This document shows, in pieces, positions 1-8,400 of a DNA stretch of 32,858 bases. The notes beneath the pieces were generated by a model. The model made no database searches, had not been told where the DNA came from, and worked only from the letters and a program-made list of their open reading frames with translations. Position numbers and translations under genes: made by a program. This DNA is from a virus: IMG/VR virus record IMGVR_UViG_3300008221_000017, positions 1-32,858 of that record; one strand, given 5' to 3'. Position 1 is the stretch's first letter. Each line of letters opens with the position of its first letter.

Positions 1-55
1 AATATAGTTAACTAATTTATTGTGCATTAATAAAAACTTAATTAAATTAAATAAA

Positions 56-274
56 ATGAAAGAGAGTACACTAATTGAAATGCAGAAGAAGATTGATTCC
101 TTAACTAGAGTAGTTCAAGGTCTAATGAATGAAATTAATAGTATTAAAGATTTTTCTATAGGAACTATAGAGACTATGAAGCTAATGCCTGACTATGATG
201 ATGCAATTGAAAAGCTTAAAAAAAGGCTTGCTAAAGAATCTATTAAGGATGAAGAAACTAAACTAGATATATAA
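56..274 (+). CDS. Small coiled-coil protein of unknown function, upstream of nrdA
   Basis: A 72-residue acidic/basic helical protein. I do not recognise a family. The frame is open back to a TTG at 20, but the ATG at 56 is preferred: it follows an A/T-only leader (TTAAATTAAATAAA) like other starts in this phage. Heptad-like spacing of Ile, Leu and Met (for example EMQKKIDSLTRVVQGLMNEI) suggests a coiled coil in the first half; the second half is charged (Lys/Glu-rich). Its TAA stop overlaps the ATG of the reductase gene by one base (TAATG), so the two are probably translationally coupled. A link to the reductase is inference from position only. Confidence 0.6.
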   Translation: MKESTLIEMQKKIDSLTRVVQGLMNEINSIKDFSIGTIETMKLMPDYDDAIEKLKKRLAKESIKDEETKLDI

Positions 275-1995
275 TGTGGAATGAAAACTGGATTAAAGGA
301 AAAGATTACCCTGAATGGGGTGACACGGATGTTTATAAGAACACCATATCAGGCGGCTATTTATTTGATGGGGAAACGCCAGCGGAAGCATACTCTAGAG
401 TGGCTAAGACAATTGCAAGGAGATTATATAAGCCAGAGATGGCTGAAACTTTTTTTGAGTATATCTGGAAAGGCTGGCTATGTCTTGCTAGTCCTGTTCT
501 TTCAAATGTCGGTACTGACAGGGGTCTTCCTATTAGCTGCTTTGGTATTGATGTTGCTGATTCAATTCAAGATATAGGTCAGAAGAATCTTGAGATGATG
601 CTGCTTGCAAAGCATGGTGGTGGCGTAGGTATTGGTATCAATCAGATAAGACCTGCTGGAACTAAGATTACTGGCAACGGAACCTCGGATGGCGTTGTTC
701 CATTCTGTAAGATATATGATTCAACTATTCTTGCTACGAATCAAGGCTCAGTAAGACGAGGTGCTGCTTCAGTTAATATTAATATCGAGCATAATGATTT
801 TGAGGATTGGCTTGATATAAGAGAACCAAAGGGAGACGTTAATAGACAGTCACTTAATTTGCACCAGTGTGCTGTAGTTGGGGATAAGTTTATGCGTAAG
901 CTAGAGCAAGGTGATCCAGAGTCTAGAAGAAAGTGGTCTAACCTTCTCAGGAAGCGTAAGGCTACTGGAGAGCCTTATATTATGTTCAAGGGTAATATTA
1001 ATAAAACAAACCCGCCTGCATATAAGGAGAACGGCTTGAAGGTTCATATGACTAACATATGCTCAGAGATAACTCTACATACCGATGAGAACCATAGCTT
1101 TGTTTGTTGTTTATCTTCATTAAATTTAGCAAAATATGAAGAGTGGAAGGACACAAACTTAATTCACGATGCTACTTTCTTTTTAGATGGCGTTATGGAA
1201 GAGTTTATTCAAAGGGCTAAAGGTCTTAGAGGATTTGAGAATGCAGTACGTTCAGCTCAAAAAGGCAGGGCAGTTGGCATAGGTGTACTAGGATGGCATA
1301 CTTACCTTCAGGAAAAAGGTATTGCGTTTGAAGGTTTACTTGCACAGTTCGAAACTCGTAAGATATTCTCTCAGATTAAGATTGAAAGCGAAAGAGCATC
1401 TATGGCACTAGCTGAAATATATGGTGAGCCATTATGGTGTGTCGGTACAGGAATGCGTAACACTCACCTAAGAGCAATTGCTCCTACAGTATCAAACTCT
1501 AAACTGTCTGGTGACATATCCCCAGGGATTGAGCCTTGGGCCGCAAACGTGTTCACTGACCAATCTGCTAAAGGAACATTTATAAGGCGAAATAAGAGCT
1601 TAGAACAAGCGTTAATACACGTTGGTTTAAACAATGAGTCTATCTGGAGTAGGATATTTAAAGATGGTGGCTCAGTTCAAGGTATAGATGAATTGGATGA
1701 TATATTAGTAGGGGATTGGAATACACCTATTAAGGATGTCTATAAGACATTTAAGGAGATTAATCAATTAGAGTTAGTCAATCAAGCAGGCATACGACAG
1801 CAATATATTGACCAGTCTGTTAGTTTAAACTTAGCGTTTCCTTCACAGGCAACACCTAAATGGATTAACACTGTTCACTATGAAGCATGGAAGAAAGGTA
1901 TCAAGACGTTGTACTATGTACGTACAGAGTCTGTACTTAGAGGTGACATCGCTGCCGATGCAATGGATCCCGACCGCTTGAGTTGTGATGGATGA
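274..1995 (+). CDS. nrdA: Ribonucleoside-diphosphate reductase large (alpha) subunit, class I, phage type
   Basis: Reduces ribonucleotides to deoxyribonucleotides for phage DNA synthesis, together with a radical-generating beta subunit that is not in this window. The 573-aa protein is shorter than cellular NrdA (about 760 aa) because it lacks the N-terminal ATP-cone; it starts directly in the 10-helix barrel region. By comparison with E. coli NrdA, the expected active-site residues are present: Cys89 (in PISCFG), Asn261/Cys263/Glu265 (NICSEI), Cys278 (CCLSSLNL) and the radical-transfer pair Tyr547-Tyr548 (LYYVRTES). Two cysteines near the C-terminus normally shuttle electrons from thioredoxin or glutaredoxin; here only Cys571 is present and position 568 is Arg (DRLSCDG). 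Loss of the ATP-cone is common in phage enzymes and implies no dATP feedback through that site. The start overlaps the preceding stop (TAATG). The gene is convergent with the virion module. Confidence 0.93.
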   Translation: MWNENWIKGKDYPEWGDTDVYKNTISGGYLFDGETPAEAYSRVAKTIARRLYKPEMAETFFEYIWKGWLCLASPVLSNVGTDRGLPISCFGIDVADSIQDIGQKNLEMMLLAKHGGGVGIGINQIRPAGTKITGNGTSDGVVPFCKIYDSTILATNQGSVRRGAASVNINIEHNDFEDWLDIREPKGDVNRQSLNLHQCAVVGDKFMRKLEQGDPESRRKWSNLLRKRKATGEPYIMFKGNINKTNPPAYKENGLKVHMTNICSEITLHTDENHSFVCCLSSLNLAKYEEWKDTNLIHDATFFLDGVMEEFIQRAKGLRGFENAVRSAQKGRAVGIGVLGWHTYLQEKGIAFEGLLAQFETRKIFSQIKIESERASMALAEIYGEPLWCVGTGMRNTHLRAIAPTVSNSKLSGDISPGIEPWAANVFTDQSAKGTFIRRNKSLEQALIHVGLNNESIWSRIFKDGGSVQGIDELDDILVGDWNTPIKDVYKTFKEINQLELVNQAGIRQQYIDQSVSLNLAFPSQATPKWINTVHYEAWKKGIKTLYYVRTESVLRGDIAADAMDPDRLSCDG

Positions 1996-2001
1996 TTATG
2001 C

Positions 2002-2019
2002 TATACGAAATATCGTATA
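2002..2019. repeat. Perfect inverted repeat after nrdA
   Basis: TATACGA and TCGTATA (7 bp arms) flank the 4-base loop AATA, six bases after the nrdA stop. As RNA it would form a short hairpin at the 3' end of the nrdA message. As DNA it is a small palindrome that could bind a regulator. Its role is not known; it lies just before the strong terminator hairpin. Confidence 0.6.
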
Positions 2020-2028
2020 TAGATAAAT

Positions 2029-2063
2029 AAAAAAGGGGAAGCTGTGATGGCCTCCCCTTTTTT
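2029..2063. terminator. Bidirectional rho-independent terminator between convergent modules
   Basis: AAAAAAGGGGA (2029-2039) and TCCCCTTTTTT (2053-2063) form a fully complementary 11-base pair arm around a 13-base loop. The G/C core is followed by a T-run on both strands, so it can stop transcription from nrdA on + and from the virion operon on -. It sits exactly between two convergent transcription units, which supports this role. Confidence 0.85.
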
Positions 2064-2108
2064 GGTTACAGGAACTTTAGGTATGGTACGCCTAATTATC
2101 TGTGTTCC

Positions 2109-2471
2109 TTATTTTCCGCATTCTTTGCCAGTAGACACATTAACCCAGTTCTCTTTTTGAAACCAGTCTCTTAATGTTGCACCTTTCTTTCTTGCGCCTT
2201 TTACATTGCTTGCATCTGACCTTTCTCTTTTACCACTTTGACCAGCACTTCTCTTTGCATTTATAACCTTAGATTTCTCAGAGGAACTCATAGATTTAAC
2301 CTTAGCAGCAGGTAAACATACCTTTGTTGTCCCTCCTCCTTTTGTTGCGCTCTTCATTTTAGGGCCTCCAGCCTTAGTACACCTCACCCCGTATCCTGAA
2401 GCGTATGCGCTAGGCCATACCTTATATTTCTTTTTAGCCGAAGCCTTACACGCTGGTGATATCTTTCCCAT
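2109..2471 (-). CDS. Small basic DUF5872-like phage protein
   Basis: A 120-aa, strongly basic protein (many Lys/Arg, Gly, Ser) at the very end of the virion operon. I recognise patterns common in marine phages: KKKYKVWPSAYASGYGVRC near residues 13-31 (DUF5872-like), a CLPAAKVKSMSSSEKSKV block in the middle, and a C-terminal DWFQKENWVNVSTGKECGK block. Three cysteines are spread over these blocks (Cys8 aside), which could bind a metal, but this is speculation. The function of the family is unknown; high positive charge suggests contact with nucleic acid. It starts 23 bases after the stop of the giant protein gene, so it is probably co-transcribed and may be a virion component. Confidence 0.7.
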   Translation of the reverse strand: MGKISPACKASAKKKYKVWPSAYASGYGVRCTKAGGPKMKSATKGGGTTKVCLPAAKVKSMSSSEKSKVINAKRSAGQSGKRERSDASNVKGARKKGATLRDWFQKENWVNVSTGKECGK

Positions 2472-2494
2472 GTTTTTTAGTTATTAATTGTTTT

Positions 2495-5400
2495 TTATCT
2501 TTGTCTTGGCCTAGGTCTCGGTCTCGGTCTTGGCCTAGGTCTTGGTCTCGACCTTGTTGATCGACCTCCAGACTCTTCTTTCTTAGAGTCATTAACACCA
2601 TTAAACAAGTGCTTCAAATATATCTTTCTCAATGTCTTATATCCTGGAACAACACCTAAGTTTCCTGCTATTTCAAATGGTATTCTTTCCGAAAGCTCTC
2701 CTAAGTTTTTCTCTTTAGTTGATTCCTTCTTTGATGTTATAGACCTAGTGGCTAACTTACCTCCTCTGATAGCTGTCTTCACTACTGGGGTATACGAACC
2801 TAATGAAGATACCACTATTTTCTCAATCAAATTATCTTGAGGCTTAAGTTCCGTAGGTATTTTAGAGAATACAACACCATCCTTATAGGCGTTATACTCT
2901 CCCTCTCGTGTTATTCCCTCTCCGTACTCTTTGTTTAACCATTCCGTTCCAAAGTTTATAGGCATCTGAGATATATTACCCATACTTCTACCTAACGCCA
3001 ATGTGACTACAGCACCAAGAACATTCCTAGTTATATCCTTGTCTAAATCTAAGTCATCCTCCTCCTCGTCAATACCTAACATTGAGAATATCATGGCGAA
3101 TGTCATGTCAATACCCATCTTATACATAGATAAACGAACCACAGTACCAGTAAGTAGCATAGCTCCCTGTGCTCGTGTTATATCGCCCTTACCCATCAAC
3201 CCCTGTACGGCTTTAACCGCAGAGAAGTATTCAAATGTTCTAAACCTACTCATATATCCATTTATCATCTGAACCGCTTGCTTGATTGCAGTAGCATCCT
3301 TGTCAAGGATATTCCTAGGTATAGAATCAAACGGGTTGTTAGATGCAGCGTTATCTGTTACAGCGGTATCTCCATCCGCTGCTGCTTGGTCAATAGCCTC
3401 AGCAAACTTATCTCTGTATGATTGATCATTAGCAATTTTAGTCCAGTTAGGTTTCTCACCTGCCATATTTTCAAATGACTTGTTAAACGCCCCAACAAAT
3501 AAAGGTCTTGCGACCATTGTATCTGGCTTTGATATCAATCCCTCGTTAAACTTTATTATCGCATCCGTAGGTATCTTCGCAAATCCAAGTAAAGTCTTAG
3601 CCTTATCTAAAAATTCCGATGTCATCTCTTCTTGTTTAAAGATATTCTCGCTACTATTGATAAGGTTGTTATCTATGTCCTTGCCACTTAACCCAGGGTC
3701 ACCGCTAAGTCTTACTTTATGCGTGGTTTGTATGACCTTAAACGCTGCATCCATAATATCCCTTGGAACAGACTGTAGCTCTTTTATTCCAGACATGAAT
3801 GATACAGGGTCTGCAAATACAGCGTGGGTAATGTTTGAGGTTAATTCAACCGCTGCCTTAACTGGCCCTGCAAGTTGAGCTAAATAACCCGACTTACCTA
3901 AGAAAGCTAATGCTTTTTCAATAAAAGCCCTATTCCTAGATAGGTGCGAGTATTTGCTTCTAACTATACCATCAAAAATATCCTCCAGTGCAAGGGTAAG
4001 CTCCTTTTCAAACTTAGTATTCGCTTTTCTTTTAAGTCCGTTTAGGGTTATCTTAGCGGTCTTTATTGTTGGATACATGTAGTAGCTAATAACAACCTTC
4101 TTGGATATAGCGTTAGCGTTAAACACTGGGTCAAAAGATATTGCGTGAACCCCACCCGTTCTTTGAGTTGCAGCCTTATTTTTTAGGGCTGGGTTCTTAA
4201 ATGAATTAGCTAAATCATTAAGGTTTTCACTCATTGATGTGTCAGTATTATTAACCTTGGGTAGGTGAACGTAATTCTTTCTAAGAACAAAAGCCTTGCC
4301 TTGCATTTTAGCATCTGCAATAACCATAGGCTGTATCTTCTTATACACATTATCTACGATTTTTAAGTGCTTCTTCTCCTTGTCTGTAAAGCTATCAAGC
4401 ATCTTCTTGGAATCTATCTCTCCGTTTACAGAGAACTCCTTCATAATCTTCTCTAAAGCCTCTACCTCTCTATCTGAAAGTAAATTATTAGGGTCGTTAA
4501 TAGTAGCTTTAATCCATTTTATTGCAGAATTTTCATTGATCTCAACGTTATCAGGATTGCTTTCAAACTCTCGTTGAACTTGATAAATCATTATCTTAGC
4601 CTTCTGAACCCACCTCTTGTTTGCACTTATATCTAAAATTGCATTAGCTTTTTTTAGGTCTGCATTTATGTCTAACATCATTTGTTCTGCACTTGCAAAC
4701 GCCCTACTTACAGGTCTAAATACATTCTCGTAAATCATTGTAGACTTAAACTTCTTAGCCCCAGCACTAAGAACTTGGTCAATGTTTTTAAGTGGGCTTG
4801 AGTTGAGTCTATTCCGTATGGATGTAACCAGCTTGCCTCTTCCCTTAAACATATTAATTACAGCTACCTTAGCTGACGATATTGATTTGTCAACAACTCC
4901 GCTTTCCTTTATTTCTGATAAGGGAATTGCCTGTTCATTTCTATTGGCCTCAACAATCAACTTAGACTGTACTAAGTTTGTGGTTACAAACCCAGCCTGA
5001 AGCATTTCAACGCCCCTTGTAAGTGCGTTTATTTGAGAAGTGCTTAACATATCAAGGTCTTCTACCTTAAGGGTTTTTGCAAACTTTAACGCAGCCTTAT
5101 CATCGTCCGATAAATTATCTAAAAATTTTGGTGCTTCTTCTACAGCCACCTCAAAATCCTCTACTGCCTCTGCTCTTTTTTCCGCTGCCTTCTCCTCTAA
5201 TTCCTCTATTGTAAGCTCCTCCTTGACTGAGTTTCCTATAAGTTCCTTAAACCTTGTTATAATTTCAAGTTCAGAATCTGTTATTAATCCATCCTTAAGC
5301 ATTTGCTTTAAGTTCTCTGTCTTTGTCTTGCTAAGGTCAAGATTTTGGTTTATTGTTTCAGCAATAGCCTCAGCTTTATTGTTATCTTTATTAAAAGATT

Positions 5401-8400
5401 CGACAACAGCGTTAGCTAATTCTTTAATTACCTTTCTATTATCTACACTATACTTAGTCTCTACCCCTGATAGGCTTGTTATGATTTTATCATACTTTCT
5501 TAGTGCTTCTTTTGATAGTTGCTTAGGGTTTAGCTTTAACACCGCTAGTACAGGAACCTCAAGCTCTTTTAAATCTCCAAGCCTTGATAATTTAGACTTA
5601 GCGAGCTTAAGAGTTTTAATCCTAGCATTCATAGCCACTCTTTCTACGTCTCTACCGATAGCATCCATAACATCGCTAATCTTCTTCTGCATATTAGTTA
5701 CATTAGCCTCATTAACGCTTTTCATTATCTTTTTTGCAGTCCTATTAGATACTCCCTTAAGCTCAGATTCTTTTATTATAACCCCAATCTCTTTCATGAC
5801 ATCGGCTCTAGCATCTTTACCTTGCTTTATCTTGGCTCTAAATAACTCCTTAACTTTAGCTATCTCATCTCTTAGTTTCTGTGCGGAAACTTCTCTTGCT
5901 TTTCTTTTATCGTTTTTTACTGCATCAATAAATTCCTCAAACCCTTGCTTAAATCTTTCAGTAATACTAAGTCCTTTAGTCTCAGAAGCTATAGATACAG
6001 TTTCCTTCTTAAAGTTCTTACTTATTTCTTCCTTAGTAAACCCAAAGTTTTTTAGTACATCTAAAGTTTCTTCCCTTGTAAGACCGTCTTTTTTCGACTC
6101 AGCGATAACATCTTTTATTGTGTAATCCTCTTGTAGCTGCTGGCGGGTTTGGGGGGTTGTGGTTTCTTGTTCAAAAAATATCTGGTCTTCTCTTGCTACA
6201 TCTTCTGTTTCTTGTAGTGTTGTTTCTCTCCTTTGTTCAGGAGTCATATTCATTCTTGTTTGGACATTCCTTGCTTCTACTTCTCCTGTAAGAGCTTTGT
6301 ATATTTCAAAATTTGATAACCCGTCAAATTTTTCATCTACCTTTCTTATTTTATCTACTGTTTTGTCTATTTCTTGGTTTAATTTATCTAACTTTCCTTT
6401 ATACTCTTTGTATTCTGGGTGAGAGCCAAATGATAATGTAACATTATCGCCATACTCTTTCTGAATAGATTTAATCCTATTCATTAAACTCATAGCTTTC
6501 ATTCCAAGGGGCATTGCGGCAAACTGTTTTAATGCTTTAGCAGATTTCAGACTACCACCTTTTGCAAAACCCTCAATGTCTTGTATTATGTGTTGTATTT
6601 CGTGTATTAATACAGATTTTCCAAACTCAACATCCTCATTAAAAATTCTATCTGAAAGATTTATATCCCAACCTTCCCTTGTTTTAGACATTTGACCAAA
6701 TGTTCCAAAGTTAGCCCCTGATAGTCCCCTAACAACAGTAACCTTTTCTAATTGTGGGTAAGCTTCAATCAACCCTCCACTTACTAAATCATTTAATTTA
6801 GTTATATACCCCTCACCTTTCCATTCGACAGTCCAAGGCGTGACATCCCCAGTGATGGCTATATCATCTATCTCATACCTCCACTTCCCATCAGCACCAC
6901 GTTCCCATCCTGTTGCAATACTAATAGTTTTAGCGTCTTTATTGTCGGTTTCCATTTGTCTTGCAACACTAAGGTTACCTCTTACGTTTTGAGATAGTTC
7001 TGCGTTCTCTCCTACAATCTGCTGGCGGGTTTGGGGGGTTTTTATAGTAGCTACCTTGGGTTGAGCACCTGCACTTGAGGATACATTTGTAATTATAAAT
7101 CCTTCATCAGATTTACTAGATACTACTACGTCTTTTTTATTATGCTTAGTGTAGCTATCGGTTACATCGTATGACTTATAAAATTTAGTAGGCTGTAATA
7201 TTTTTTCTATTTTAGCACTCACTACCCAACCAAAAGAAGGGTGATGATCAATATCTTTTGTGTTTGTCTTTGAAATTTCGAATGTAGATGGGTCAAACTG
7301 AATAAAAGTCATAAGCTCCCCACCAACAACTCCTTCATTTAAAGGATCCATTATTCTTTGATAAAACTCTTTTAAATTTTTAACACCAATAGCTTTTTGA
7401 AACTTCTTATTAGATGCTATTTTTCCGTTAAAAGATTTTCTTAAATCAGGCGAGAAATTATTTTCAATATCTAAAAGCCTTACTAATTCTTTTGGGTCAG
7501 ACTCAAATGAATCAAGGTTACTTATATTAAGTCCAGATTTATCTCTAAATTTTTTGAAAGCACTCAAAAATTGAGTAGGTTTGTTTGGTTTTTTAGTAAC
7601 CCTAACCTCCTTACCTTCTACTTTCTTTATATAGTATCCTTTCTCTTTTATGCTTTTAATTTTTGCAGCGTAAGTTTTTTTAGCAGATTCATTTCTAAGA
7701 TTAGAATCAAATAATTTTATAATCTCCTTATTTGTTAGTATATTATTATCAAGAACTAAGCTTACCAACGACTCAAATATGTGTTGCTGAAACTGCCAAG
7801 AATCTTTTAATGTTCCTGCGTGAGGAGCAAACATATTTGCCTTACCATCGATAGCATTTTTTATAAATCCTTCTGCTTGAGATTTAGTGTTAAATGCAGC
7901 TAGATTAGATACATCTCCTAGTTTCTTACCTTTCTTTGTCATCATAAGAGGTACATAATTTCTACCTCCTAATAAGTCTATACTATATCCATTACCTAAT
8001 TCTGTAACACCAGCATTAGTGTAATCATACATATTCGTAACAAAATTAATTCCTTCAATATTAATCAAATCTATATTATCAACTAAATCCCTAATCCATT
8101 TTCTTGGGTCGTTTTTTGCGTTTTTAGAATCTATAACATCAATTTGTTGTCTAGGAATAATAAGAGTACCAACCTCTCCTGACTCACCCTGCTCTTCATT
8201 TTCAAGTATCTCTATATCAGACTGCTCAACAACCTCACCAGAAGCTACCTTTGCGGATACAATATTTAGAAAATCTAACACATCCTTATCGCTACCTAGT
8301 ATATTCTCTACTGGAACATTAAGTGACTTAGCCAACTTATTTAACCAATTGTTTATTAGGTCTTTAAGTGATTGCGGAGACGATTCGTAGTTCTCTGCTA

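Noticed and set aside
281-577. A 98-codon open frame overlapping the start of the reductase gene
   Set aside because: The overlapping frame encodes a clear reductase with active-site motifs; this frame is a shadow.
5040-6125. Long + strand open frame of 361 codons inside the giant gene
   Set aside because: It is a Ser/Leu-rich shadow of the opposite-strand helical region. It has no recognisable protein pattern, and the minus-strand frame is continuous through it.
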